The notes under the pieces are model-generated. The model was not told the DNA's origin. It did no database searches and saw only the letters and a program-made list of their open reading frames with translations. From contig NZ_JARANT010000012.1 in the NCBI RefSeq assembly GCF_029889805.1, forward strand, positions 1 to 43,824: a stretch of DNA of 43,824 bases. The letters are read 5' to 3'. Source of the stretch: Halorubrum sp. Boch-26. Lineage in GTDB: Archaea; Halobacteriota; Halobacteria; Halobacteriales; Haloferacaceae. Within the stretch, counting starts at the first letter, position 1; the number at the start of each line of letters is the position of its first letter. Shown here piece after piece: positions 16,187 to 23,985 of this stretch. The translations under genes were made by a program, and so were the position numbers.

Positions 16187-17362
16187 CTACAGATCCACCC
16201 ACCGCCCGCGTTCGTCGGACTCTGTGATCGCCCCAAGGATTTGCTGGACCTCATACCCATCCTCGAAGGTGGGGAACGTGTCCGGTACATTTCCTGTGGA
16301 CACGGCGCGTAAGAACTCGTAGTTCTCGTGGACGAACGTGTGCTCCCAGCCGATGACGTGGCCGGGGGGCCACCACCGGTCGACGTACGGGTCGGTCTCG
16401 TCGGTGACGAGGACCGTCTGGTAGCCGCGGTCGCCCTCGCGGAGCACCTCCAACTCGTTGAGCCGCTCCAGGGAGAACTTCAGGCTCCCCTTCGAGCCGT
16501 GCACCTCGATCGTGTGGTCGTTCTTGTGACCGGTCGCGAACCGGGTCGCCTCGAACGTCCCCGTCGCCCCCGACTCGTACGCGACCTGCGCGGAGTAGGC
16601 GTCGTCGACGGTCACGTCGCGGTACTCCTCGACGGCGCGGTCGTCAACGTCGTCGCCGTCGCCGTCCTCCCCCGAGTCGCCGTCGGCGTACACGGGGCGC
16701 TCGTCGACGAACGTCTCTAGGTGGCCGGAGAGGCGGTCGATCCCGCCCACTTCGTCGCCGACGAGGAAGCTCGCGAGGTCGATCGTGTGGGCGCCGAGGT
16801 CGCCGAGCGCGCCGGAGCCCGCCATGTCGGCGTCCATGCGCCACGCCCACGGCGCCTCGGGGTCGACGAGCCAGTCCTGGAGGTACCGCCCGCGGACCTG
16901 CCGGATATCGCCGAGCTCGCCGTCCTCGATCAGTCCCTTCGCGTAGCGGATCGCCGGGACGAACCGGTAGTTGAACGCGGTCCCGGCGGGCACGTCGGCC
17001 GCGGCCGCGGCGTCGCGCATGGCCGCCGCCTCGTCGAGCGTCGGCGCGAGCGGCTTCTCGCAGAGGACGGGGACGCCGGCCTCCAAGGCCGCGATCGACG
17101 GCTCCGCGTGAACGTGGTTCGGCCCGAGGTTGTAGAAGACGTCCACCTCGTCGAGGGCGTCGCGCCAGTCGGTCGCGGTGTGCGCGAAGCCGAAGCGCTC
17201 CGCGGCGTCCGCGAGCGCGCCCTCGTCGCGCCCGACGAGCGTGTGGCGCTCGATCGGGGGCGCGTCCGGGAAGAACATCGGCAGTCGCGCCATCGCGTTC
17301 GCGTGCGCCTTCCCCATGAATCGATACCCCAAGACGCCGATTTTGAGTGGATCTCGTGTCAT
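16187..17362 (-). CDS. Gfo/Idh/MocA-family oxidoreductase with replaced C-terminus
   Basis: The protein has 391 residues. The NAD(P)-binding Rossmann motif is GVLGYRFMGKAHANA (residues about 8-22); the family signature is EAGVPVLCEKPLAPTLDEA with the catalytic-type EKP; DLGAHTIDLASFL follows in the C-terminal sheet domain. It likely oxidises a sugar, inositol or related polyol, substrate unknown. The last 44 codons, from YEFLRAVSTG on, include TTA, ACA, GGA, AAT, GTA, TAT, CAA and CTT, unlike the GC-ending codons before them, and a homologous native 3' end lies at 14766-14900. The integrated element evidently supplied this end and kept the gene intact. A sugar phosphate isomerase gene lies immediately upstream. 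Confidence 0.85.
   Translation of the reverse strand: MTRDPLKIGVLGYRFMGKAHANAMARLPMFFPDAPPIERHTLVGRDEGALADAAERFGFAHTATDWRDALDEVDVFYNLGPNHVHAEPSIAALEAGVPVLCEKPLAPTLDEAAAMRDAAAAADVPAGTAFNYRFVPAIRYAKGLIEDGELGDIRQVRGRYLQDWLVDPEAPWAWRMDADMAGSGALGDLGAHTIDLASFLVGDEVGGIDRLSGHLETFVDERPVYADGDSGEDGDGDDVDDRAVEEYRDVTVDDAYSAQVAYESGATGTFEATRFATGHKNDHTIEVHGSKGSLKFSLERLNELEVLREGDRGYQTVLVTDETDPYVDRWWPPGHVIGWEHTFVHENYEFLRAVSTGNVPDTFPTFEDGYEVQQILGAITESDERGRWVDL
16313..16322. other. Putative right attachment core
   Basis: GAACTCGTAG lies inside the dehydrogenase gene where codon use switches from chromosomal to element-like. It matches the left core at 14891-14900 with one mismatch. Confidence 0.5.
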
Positions 17363-17385
17363 CGTGGTTCGTGTCCCGTCCGCGG

Positions 17386-18357
17386 TCACTCCGCCCAGTA
17401 GGCGTCGCCCGGTCGCGCCTCGAACACCGCTCGATCGAGCACGTCGACCGCCTTCTCCAACCCCTCGCGCGAGGAGGTGAGCGAGTCCTCGTGTTCTATC
17501 GAGAGCGCGCCCTCGTAGCCGACCATCCGGAGCGTCGAGACGACGTCCTTCCAGTGGCCCTCGTCGTGCCCGTAGCCGATCGAGCGGAACAGCCACGAGC
17601 GGTCGGGCTCCTCGGCGTAGCCCGTCGTGTCGAGCACGCCCTTCACCCTGGCGTTCGCGTCGTACACCTTCGTGTCCTTGGCGTGGAAATGGTGGATCGC
17701 GTCGTGCTCACCCAGGAAGCGGATCGCCTCGGGCACGTCGATCCCCTGCCAGTAGAGGTGCGAGGGGTCGAAGTTGGCGCCGATCCGCTCGTTCGTGGCC
17801 TCCCGCAGCGCGAGCATCCCGGTGGGTTCGTAGACGAGCATGTTCGGATGCATCTCGATGGCGACGTCGACGCCGTGGTGGTCGGCGTGTTTCGCGAGGT
17901 CCGTCCAGTACGGGATCGCGACCTCGTCCCACTGGTACTCGTGGGCGTCGGCGTGCTCCGTCGGCCACGGCGCCGTGATCCAGTTCGGCGTGGAGTCGCC
18001 GGGCGCCCCCGCGGGGAGTCCGGAGAAGCAGGTGACGGTGTCGACGCCGAGTGCGCCGGCCAATTCGATCGCCTCCCGGAGCTCGCGGTCCGCCGCCGCG
18101 GCGCGCTCCTCGTCGGGATGCAGCGGGTTGTTGTGGGTCGCGAGCGCCGAAATCCGGAGGTCATGCTCGTCGAGCAGGCCGAGCAGGTCCTCGCGGGCGG
18201 CCTCGTCGGCGAGGTGCGCCTCGCGGTCGACGTGGTCCTCGCCCGGCCACCCCCCGACGCCGAGCTCGACCGCGTCGACCCCGATGGAGTCGAGATACGC
18301 GGCCGCGTTCTCGATCGATTCGCCGCCTAACGGAACCGTCAGTACGCCGATGTCCAT
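17386..18357 (-). CDS. Sugar phosphate isomerase/epimerase (xylose isomerase-like TIM barrel)
   Basis: The protein has 323 residues. The opening MDIGVLTVPLGGESIENAA and metal-site segments VELGVGGWPGED, VAIEMHPNML, NFDPSHLYWQGID, HHFHAKDTKVYD and ALSIEHEDS outline an AP-endonuclease-2-like TIM barrel with Glu, Asp and His ligands. It probably isomerises or epimerises a sugar or inositol derivative. It is the first gene of a two-gene unit with the downstream Gfo/Idh oxidoreductase (23-bp gap), a common haloarchaeal pairing for sugar or polyol breakdown. A TTTATTC box about 28 nt upstream of the ATG supports the start. Confidence 0.85.
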   Translation of the reverse strand: MDIGVLTVPLGGESIENAAAYLDSIGVDAVELGVGGWPGEDHVDREAHLADEAAREDLLGLLDEHDLRISALATHNNPLHPDEERAAAADRELREAIELAGALGVDTVTCFSGLPAGAPGDSTPNWITAPWPTEHADAHEYQWDEVAIPYWTDLAKHADHHGVDVAIEMHPNMLVYEPTGMLALREATNERIGANFDPSHLYWQGIDVPEAIRFLGEHDAIHHFHAKDTKVYDANARVKGVLDTTGYAEEPDRSWLFRSIGYGHDEGHWKDVVSTLRMVGYEGALSIEHEDSLTSSREGLEKAVDVLDRAVFEARPGDAYWAE

Positions 18358-18522
18358 GCGCGAAATAGTACAACACCCCGAATAAATCTTCAGGTGGTGG
18401 CGACCGACGGGAGCCGACGGTCGAATCCCGCCCCCGTTCCGGGCGTTTTCGGCCTCCTTTCGGCCCGACGCGAGGCCGCGAACCACATGAGGTTTTAACG
18501 GGTGGAACGCGTATGACGGAGT

Positions 18523-19410
18523 ATGGGAATCCTCTCGCGCGCCTCCTACGTCATCCGCTCAAAGGTGAACGCCCTCCTGAACCGGGCGGAGGATCCGACG
18601 GAGTCGCTCGACTATTCGTACGAACAGATGCGCGACGAGCTCCAAGACGTCAAACAGGGGATCGCCGACCTGACGACCCAGAAGAAGCGCCTGGAGATAC
18701 AGAAGCGTAAGCTCGAAGAGAACGTCGAGAAGCACAACCGACAGGCCCGCGAGGCGGTCCAACAGGACCGAGACGACCTCGCGCGGAAGGCCCTCGAAAA
18801 GAAGAAGTCGAAGATGAGTCAGATCGAGGAGCTGGAGGGCCAGATCGCGAAGTTAAACGACACCCAAGAACAGCTCGTCGAGAAGAAGAACAAGCTCCAG
18901 AACCGCATCGAGGAGTTCCGCACGAAGAAGGAGACGATGAAGGCCCGCTACGAGGCCGCGGAGGCGTCCACTCGCGTCTCGGAGGCGATGACCGGCGTCG
19001 GCGACGAGATGGAGGACGTGAGCCGCTCGATCGAACGCGCCGAGGAGCGGACCGAGGAGATGGAGGCGCGCTCGGAGGCGATGGACGAGCTCGAGGACTC
19101 CGGCGCCTTCGAGGACGCGCTCTCGGACAAGGACAGCATCGACCGAGAGCTCGAGAGCCTCTCGACGAACAGCGAGGTCGACGCCGAACTGGAGACGCTG
19201 AAAGGCGAACTCGGGAAAGGGGAGCCAGCGAACGGCGGCGCCGAGGCGAGCACCGACGAGGAGATCGACGACGAGCTGGCGGACATCGAGTCGGAGATCG
19301 ACGCGGACGAGCTTGAATCGGACCTCGACGACGGCGACGCCGACCTCGACGAGGAGCTCGACGTCGAGCTGGAGGAGTCGGAAGTCGACGCCGACGAGCC
19401 GAAAAACTGA
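18523..19410 (+). CDS. pspA: PspA/IM30 family protein
   Basis: The protein has 295 residues. MGILSRASYVIRSKVNALLNRAEDP is the membrane-binding amphipathic helix, with PTESLDYSYEQMRDELQDVKQGIADLTTQKK typical of PspA. Long coiled coils run to about residue 205, and an Asp/Glu-rich tail (about 235-295) is the halophilic addition. PspA/IM30 proteins are ESCRT-III relatives that coat and repair membranes under stress, and several haloarchaeal homologues respond to salt stress. A TTTTAAC TATA box 27-30 nt upstream of the ATG (18493-18498) indicates a leaderless mRNA. It stands alone between convergent and divergent neighbours. Confidence 0.9.
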   Translation: MGILSRASYVIRSKVNALLNRAEDPTESLDYSYEQMRDELQDVKQGIADLTTQKKRLEIQKRKLEENVEKHNRQAREAVQQDRDDLARKALEKKKSKMSQIEELEGQIAKLNDTQEQLVEKKNKLQNRIEEFRTKKETMKARYEAAEASTRVSEAMTGVGDEMEDVSRSIERAEERTEEMEARSEAMDELEDSGAFEDALSDKDSIDRELESLSTNSEVDAELETLKGELGKGEPANGGAEASTDEEIDDELADIESEIDADELESDLDDGDADLDEELDVELEESEVDADEPKN

Positions 19411-19436
19411 CGCGACGGGTCGTTGAAACCGACGCG

Positions 19437-20486
19437 CTACTGCCCCGCACTCGGCCGCGCGCCCGTCCCCGCCCACTCTTGCTCTCCGAGTCGGAGCTCG
19501 CCGCCTTCCATCCCGATCCCGTCGTACGGATCCTCGGCGAGCAGCAGCGAGCCGTCGAGGTCGGCGTAGTCGAGCAGCGGCGCGAGCTGCGCGGCCGCCG
19601 CGATCGACGCGTTCGATTCGATCATGCAGCCGCACATCACCTCGAGTCCGTGAGCGCGGGCGGTCGCGATCATCCGTCTCGCCTCCAGCAGGCCGCCCGT
19701 CTTCATCAGCTTCAGGTTCGCGATGTCGCAGCGGTCGGCGATCGCGGGGACGTCCGAGAGCGTGACGCACGACTCGTCGGCGGCGATCGGGAGCGCGGAC
19801 CGCTCGTAGACGAACCGGAGCCCCTCGGGGTCCTCGGCGGGCACCGGCTGCTCGACGAACGCCACGTCCCGTTCGGCGAGCATCTCGCTCTTGTCCACCG
19901 CCTCTCGGGGCGTCCACGCCTCGTTGGCGTCGACGCGGAGTCGGGCGTCCGGCGCGGCGTCTCGGACGGCGTCGACCAGCTCTCGGTCCCGGTCGGTTCC
20001 GAGCTTGATCTTGAGAACGGAGTAGCCGGCCTCGACCGCGTCAGCTGCCTTCTCGCGCACGCGCTCCGTCTCGTCGAGCCCGATCGTGTAGGAGGTCGCC
20101 GGCGCGGTCGACGGATCGAGGCCCCAGAGCCGGTGAAGCGGGACGCCGAGCCGCTTCGCGGCGAGGTCGTGGACGGCGATCGAGACGGCGGCCCGGGCGG
20201 CCGGGTTGTCGCCGACCGCGTCCCCCATCCGCGACTCGATCTCGTGGAGGCCGTGCGGGTCGCCGACCGCTTCGACGACCGAGAGGAGCTCCGGGAGCAC
20301 CGCCTCGACCGTGGCGGCCGTCTCGCCGTAGTGGGCCGACGGAGCGGCGCCGCCGACGCCGGTCATCCCGGCCTCGTCGGTAATCTTCACGATAACGTTC
20401 TCGGCCTCGGTCTGGGTACCCCGCGAGATGGTGAACGGGTTCTCCAAGGGGAGTGAGACGCGTTCGAACTCGGTCTCGAGGCTCAT
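19437..20486 (-). CDS. dgcA: Dipeptide epimerase / N-acetyl-D-glutamate racemase (DgcA-type)
   Basis: The protein has 349 residues and belongs to the muconate-lactonizing subgroup of the enolase superfamily. Catalytic landmarks are KIKLGTD (Lys on one face), RVDANEAW, EQPVPAED and ADESCVT (the three metal acids) and NLKLMKTGG (Lys on the other face). This two-lysine set fits racemases/epimerases. It overlaps the DUF1611 gene dgcN by 4 nt (ATGA). In marine bacteria the DgcN-DgcA pair acetylates D-glutamate and racemises N-acetyl-D-Glu to the L form, so a D-amino-acid utilisation role is likely. L-Ala-D/L-Glu epimerase is the alternative. Confidence 0.83.
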   Translation of the reverse strand: MSLETEFERVSLPLENPFTISRGTQTEAENVIVKITDEAGMTGVGGAAPSAHYGETAATVEAVLPELLSVVEAVGDPHGLHEIESRMGDAVGDNPAARAAVSIAVHDLAAKRLGVPLHRLWGLDPSTAPATSYTIGLDETERVREKAADAVEAGYSVLKIKLGTDRDRELVDAVRDAAPDARLRVDANEAWTPREAVDKSEMLAERDVAFVEQPVPAEDPEGLRFVYERSALPIAADESCVTLSDVPAIADRCDIANLKLMKTGGLLEARRMIATARAHGLEVMCGCMIESNASIAAAAQLAPLLDYADLDGSLLLAEDPYDGIGMEGGELRLGEQEWAGTGARPSAGQ

Positions 20487-21568
20487 TCGCCGTCGGTCCC
20501 TCCGTCGGGGGCTGCCGCTCCGAGCCCCGCGCCGACGATCCCGTCGACGATCGCCTCGGCGCCGTCCCTGACCGGGTCGGCCGCGGGGGTTCCGATCTCC
20601 TCGCCGAACGCGGCGACCGCGTCGGCGGCCGCATCGTCGTCGTCGACGTCTTTGGTGTTGAGCGCACCGGCGACGACGCTCGCCTCGTTGACGGGGGCCG
20701 CCAGCCCCTCGTAAAGGTCGACGTAGTCGGCGAGCGGGGGGAGCGAGAAGGACTCGTAGCCGTGGACCGCCTCGCGGCCCGCGGCGTGACAGAGGACGAG
20801 CCCGTCGGTCATCGAGCCGTGGAGGATACCGCAGGTGACCGCCGAATAGGCGGGGTGGACGATGCTCCCCTGCCCCTCGACGACGAGGAGGTCGCGGTCG
20901 TCGCCGACCGCGACGAGCATGTCCTCGACCGCGCCCGCCGTGAAGTCGGAGACGACGCGGTCGATCGGGTTCCCCCACCCGGCGATCATGATGCCGGTCT
21001 GGCCGGTCGGGACGAACGCGGCGTCGATCCCGCGCTCGCGGGCGGCGGCGACGACCTCCAGCGAGGCGGTCATCTTCCCGACCGAGCAGTCGGTGCCGAC
21101 CGTGCACACCACGTCGGCGTCGACGTCGCCCGAGCCGCCGGTCGCCACGGTGAGGTCGTCGTCGGGCTCGCGCACGTCGAAGAGGTCGACGCCGTGCTCG
21201 GCCGCCAGTTCGGCGAGCTCGTTGTCCTCGTTCAGGAAGTAGTGGAGCCCGCTGACCACGTCGCAGCCGGCCTCAATCGCGGCCTCGACGTCCGGGCGCC
21301 ACGACTCGTCGAAGCCGCCGCCGATCGGTGAGATCCCGATATATAAAGCGTCGACGTCGCCGCCGGCGGCCGCGTACGCCTCGTCGAACGACTCGACGAT
21401 CGGCGCGTCCGTGACGTCCGGCACGTGGTCGCGTACGCGGTCGCCGGCGCAGTCGCGGTCGAGGACGGCGCACACGTCCTGGTCGCCGTAGCGCATCACG
21501 CCGAGCGCGGTCTTCGCGCGGTCGGGGAACTTCTCGTGGGCGAGGACGGCGATCCGCTCGTGGTCCAT
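20483..21568 (-). CDS. dgcN: DUF1611 protein, DgcN-type D-glutamate N-acetyltransferase
   Basis: The protein has 361 residues. An N-terminal Rossmann-like domain (IAVLAHEKFPDRAKTALGV) is followed by a P-loop-like segment CTVGTDCSVGKMTASLEV (about residues 165-182) and VVEGQGSIVHPAYSAVTCGILHGS. This is the DUF1611 family, whose characterised member DgcN uses acetyl-CoA to N-acetylate D-glutamate. Translation is coupled to dgcA by an ATGA overlap. CTTTTAAG about 25-30 nt upstream of the ATG suggests a leaderless promoter. A copy of the intergenic repeat element starts 103 bp upstream in the opposite direction. Confidence 0.83.
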   Translation of the reverse strand: MDHERIAVLAHEKFPDRAKTALGVMRYGDQDVCAVLDRDCAGDRVRDHVPDVTDAPIVESFDEAYAAAGGDVDALYIGISPIGGGFDESWRPDVEAAIEAGCDVVSGLHYFLNEDNELAELAAEHGVDLFDVREPDDDLTVATGGSGDVDADVVCTVGTDCSVGKMTASLEVVAAARERGIDAAFVPTGQTGIMIAGWGNPIDRVVSDFTAGAVEDMLVAVGDDRDLLVVEGQGSIVHPAYSAVTCGILHGSMTDGLVLCHAAGREAVHGYESFSLPPLADYVDLYEGLAAPVNEASVVAGALNTKDVDDDDAAADAVAAFGEEIGTPAADPVRDGAEAIVDGIVGAGLGAAAPDGGTDGE

Positions 21569-21670
21569 GGTGGGTCGGTCGCCCCGGGCATTCTTAAAAG
21601 AGTCGGGGGCGGTCCGCGAGTCGATCGGCGGCGTCGTCGTCCGAAACCCCGAAACGGTGTCGAGAATATT

Positions 21671-21824
21671 TATAAACAACTGCGGTGGCGCGCCCCGGTG
21701 AGCGGCCCGAAGGGCCGCGAACCGCGAGGGCGAAGCACGACGACGCAAGCACCGCAGCGAGTCGCGCGAGTCCTCGCGGCTGAGGCTTTGGAGGTGTTCA
21801 CAACTGCTCTGGACTCTCTTATAA
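21671..21824 (+). repeat. Intergenic repeat element, copy 2 (candidate ncRNA gene)
   Basis: Order: TATAAA (21671-21676); GCGGTGGCGCG (21682-21692); a perfect hairpin GCGGCCC-GAA-GGGCCGC (21702-21718) at the predicted transcript start; CCGCGAGG (21722-21729) pairing with CCTCGCGG (21772-21779) around GACGCAAGCAC (21742-21752); a 25-nt 3' box (21776-21800, core GGCTTTGGAGGTGTTCA); then TTATAA (21819-21824). A further orphan TATATAAA lies at about 21871. The 341-bp gap between dgcN and DUF5785 holds no protein gene. Confidence 0.65.
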
Positions 21825-21909
21825 ACGGACGGCTAACGCGTGAGGGACGCGTCCCGCGTTTCCAGCGGTCATATATAAACTAACGACGCCGGGGTCGATA
21901 TCCGCGTAT

Positions 21910-22227
21910 TCAGGCGCTGCCGTCGACGAACTGTTCGGCGCCCTCGTAGAACCAGTAGCCGTTCTCGCGCATCACGCGGCCGAGCTCCTGATGGAACTCG
22001 ACGAAGTCCGCGAACTCCTCCTTCTCGACGCCCTCGAAGATCTCCTCGACGGAGACGACCGTCTCGAAGTCGATCCGGATCGGGTGGTCGCCGTACTGCT
22101 CGACGTACGCCGCCGCCGACAGCGGGAAGTCCTCCTCCTCGTCGACCTTCTTCGCGAGCACCGCGTGGCCGTACTGCCGCATGCCCTCGCTGCCCTGCTC
22201 GCCGTCGGGGTCGTGTGGCCAGTCCAT
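21910..22227 (-). CDS. DUF5785 family protein
   Basis: A small acidic haloarchaeal protein of 105 residues. The MDWPHDPDGEQGSEGMRQYGHAVLAKKVDEEEDFPL opening and the DHPIRIDFETVVSVEEIF segment are what I recognise of DUF5785. No function is known and no catalytic motif is visible. An ATG two codons upstream (MGM...) is possible but the family start is MDWPHDP. Confidence 0.72.
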   Translation of the reverse strand: MDWPHDPDGEQGSEGMRQYGHAVLAKKVDEEEDFPLSAAAYVEQYGDHPIRIDFETVVSVEEIFEGVEKEEFADFVEFHQELGRVMRENGYWFYEGAEQFVDGSA

Positions 22228-22317
22228 ACCCACCGTTTACCGTGCCGCAGGAAAGTCGTTGCGCTCCGTCGGACGCCTCGCGCGGCATCGCGCCGCCGCC
22301 CGTGTCGATATTTCGAA

Positions 22318-22424
22318 CGCGAGAGATATGCTGATTAAGTGAACTGTAACACAATTTATTAACTGTATCTATAACAGAAAAACATTTAGAACATGTGAAA
22401 TCAATCGTTAGGTTGGATCGGACT
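22318..22424 (+). promoter_or_regulatory. AT-rich promoter/operator region of the ADH gene
   Basis: This is the most AT-rich stretch outside the mobile element. It holds a direct repeat AACTGTA at 22342-22348 and 22361-22367 (19-bp period, about two helical turns) and a partial dyad CTGT-N7-ACAG at 22363-22377. TTTATTA and CATTTAGA are TATA candidates. The layout suggests a regulated promoter with paired activator or repressor sites. No specific regulator can be named. Confidence 0.45.
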
Positions 22425-23594
22425 ATGAAAGCAGTAGTATACCAAGAGCCGTACGACGTGGCCGTCGAAGAGGTAGAAGAGCCGGAGATCGAACACCCGA
22501 ACGACGTCGTCGTCGACATCACGACGTCCTGTATCTGCGGCTCCGACCTGCACATGTACGAAGGTCGAACCGCGGCCGAGGAGGGTATCGTGTTCGGTCA
22601 CGAGAACATGGGGATCGTCTCGGAGGTCGGCGAGGCGGTCTCGACGCTGGAGGAGGGCGACCGCGTGGTCATGCCCTTTAATGTCTCCTGCGGCTTCTGT
22701 CAGAACTGCGAGGAGGGGTACACGGGTTTCTGTACCAACGTCAATCCCGGCTTCGCGGGCGGCGCGTACGGCTACGTCGCCATGGGGCCGTATCCGGGCG
22801 GACAGGCCGAGAAACTCCGCGTCCCGTACGCGGACCACAACGCGCTGAAACTGCCCGAGGGACGGGAACACGAGGACGCGTTCTCGCTGCTCGCGGACAT
22901 CTTCCCGACGGGGTGGCACGGCACCGAACTGGCGAACCTCCAGCCCGGCGAGTCCGTCGCCATCTTCGGCGCCGGCCCGGTCGGACTGATGGCCGCCTAC
23001 AGCGCGAAGATCAAGGGCGCCGCCGAGATCTACGTCGTCGATCAGGTGCCGAGCCGACTGGAGTTGGCCGAGGAGCACTGCGACGCGCACGCCATCGACT
23101 TCTCCGAGGGTGACCCCGTCGACCAGATCATCGAGATGCACGGCGGGATGGTCGATAAGGGCGTCGACGCGGTCGGGTATCAGGCGACCGACCCCGAAGA
23201 CGTCGACACGGACACGGAGGACTACTCCTACCAGCCCGCCAAGGAGAACCCGGCGGTCGTGATCAACAACCTCATCCGCGTGGTCCGACCGACCGGCGAA
23301 CTCGGCATCCCCGGCCTGTACGTGCCGGAGGACCCGGGCGCGCCCGACGACATGGCCGCCCAAGGGCGGCTCGGCATCGACTTCGGGAAGTTCTTCGAGA
23401 AGGGACTCAAGTGCGGCACGGGTCAGTGTAACGTCAAGTCGTACAACCGGTACCTCCGCGACATGATCATCGAGGGGCGCGCCGACCCGAGTTGGGTGGT
23501 CTCGCACCGCGTCGACCTCGAGGAGGCGCCGGAGATGTACGAGGCGTTCGACGCCCGCGAGGAAGGCGTCACGAAGGTCCTGCTCGAACCCTGA
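22425..23594 (+). CDS. Zinc-dependent alcohol dehydrogenase, glutathione-independent formaldehyde dehydrogenase-like
   Basis: The protein has 389 residues. The catalytic zinc region CICGSDLHMYEGR and FGHENMGIVSEVG is followed by the structural zinc lobe CGFCQNCEEGYTGFC. The NAD motif GAGPVGLMAAYSA lies at about residues 184-196. The insertion AFAGGAYGYVAMGPYPGGQAEKLRVPYAD and the GVDAVGYQA segment are typical of formaldehyde-dehydrogenase-type medium-chain dehydrogenases. It would detoxify formaldehyde or oxidise other aldehydes or alcohols; the substrate is unproven. The start MKAVVYQEPYDVAVE fits the family; ten codons further upstream are AT-rich promoter. A hairpin and T-tract follow the stop. 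Confidence 0.87.
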   Translation: MKAVVYQEPYDVAVEEVEEPEIEHPNDVVVDITTSCICGSDLHMYEGRTAAEEGIVFGHENMGIVSEVGEAVSTLEEGDRVVMPFNVSCGFCQNCEEGYTGFCTNVNPGFAGGAYGYVAMGPYPGGQAEKLRVPYADHNALKLPEGREHEDAFSLLADIFPTGWHGTELANLQPGESVAIFGAGPVGLMAAYSAKIKGAAEIYVVDQVPSRLELAEEHCDAHAIDFSEGDPVDQIIEMHGGMVDKGVDAVGYQATDPEDVDTDTEDYSYQPAKENPAVVINNLIRVVRPTGELGIPGLYVPEDPGAPDDMAAQGRLGIDFGKFFEKGLKCGTGQCNVKSYNRYLRDMIIEGRADPSWVVSHRVDLEEAPEMYEAFDAREEGVTKVLLEP

Positions 23595-23596
23595 GT

Positions 23597-23641
23597 CGAC
23601 GAGGCGCCGCCTCGTCGTTGCAGTTCCCGTTCCGATTTTTT
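23597..23641 (+). terminator. Hairpin plus T-tract after the ADH gene
   Basis: A nearly perfect inverted repeat CGACGAGGCG / CGCCTCGTCG (23597-23606 and 23608-23617) starts three bases after the stop codon. A run of six T ends at 23641. This fits a transcription terminator for the upstream gene. Confidence 0.6.
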
Positions 23642-23657
23642 CACGCCGCGTCGACCG

Positions 23658-23822
23658 TCAGGCCCGGAGCCACGCTTTCGGATGCTCCACCCGGAGGTGC
23701 GACTGATACCGCGAAACGAGCTCCGGATACCCGTCGGCGACGCAGTGCCAGTCGCAGTGGTCACAGCGTCGCTCGACCGCCTCGTCGCCTTGCACGTGTC
23801 CGCCCCGCCTGTATGTGACCAT
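23658..23822 (-). CDS. Small C2H2-like zinc-finger protein (54 aa)
   Basis: ATG at 23822, TGA at 23658-23660. The core is CDHCDWHCVADGYPELVSRYQ, then SHLRVEHPKAW: a CxxC pair (residues 20 and 23) and His residues at about 42 and 47 form a classic C2H2-like zinc finger. A basic N-terminus MVTYRRGGH precedes it. Such one-finger proteins are frequent in haloarchaea, mostly uncharacterised. It is convergent with the ADH gene and its terminator. Confidence 0.65.
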   Translation of the reverse strand: MVTYRRGGHVQGDEAVERRCDHCDWHCVADGYPELVSRYQSHLRVEHPKAWLRA

Positions 23823-23985
23823 GGTGAGGTGTCGCCGCGGTCGACTCGCGCCGATAGGTACCGTACGTCACGAACCGGGTTCACTCTGTCGGCGGCGTCG
23901 GGGCGTGCTCCCGCCGGCGGTCGCGGATCGACTCTCTCCCGGCACCGCCGAAACCGGTATGTCGGTCCTCCGCGTTGCGTCTCGT

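Larger units (their letters stand above)
14901..16312. mobile_element. Small integrated element inside the Gfo/Idh gene (remnant)
   Basis: A 1.4-kb segment clearly AT-richer than its surroundings, bounded by the 10-bp cores at 14891-14900 and 16313-16322. Left to right it carries the C-terminus of a tyrosine recombinase reading inward, a minus-strand viral/plasmid-like gene (possibly frameshifted into two parts), a non-coding stretch, and a substitute 3' end for the host dehydrogenase. No N-terminal integrase part, replication gene or structural gene is present. It therefore looks like the leftover of a larger provirus or plasmid, or a satellite that depends on another integrase. Confidence 0.65.

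Noticed and set aside
16019..16322. N-terminal half of the split integrase at the right border of the element
   Set aside because: The + strand frames here only mirror the dehydrogenase 3' end and show no Arg or HxxR box of a tyrosine recombinase.
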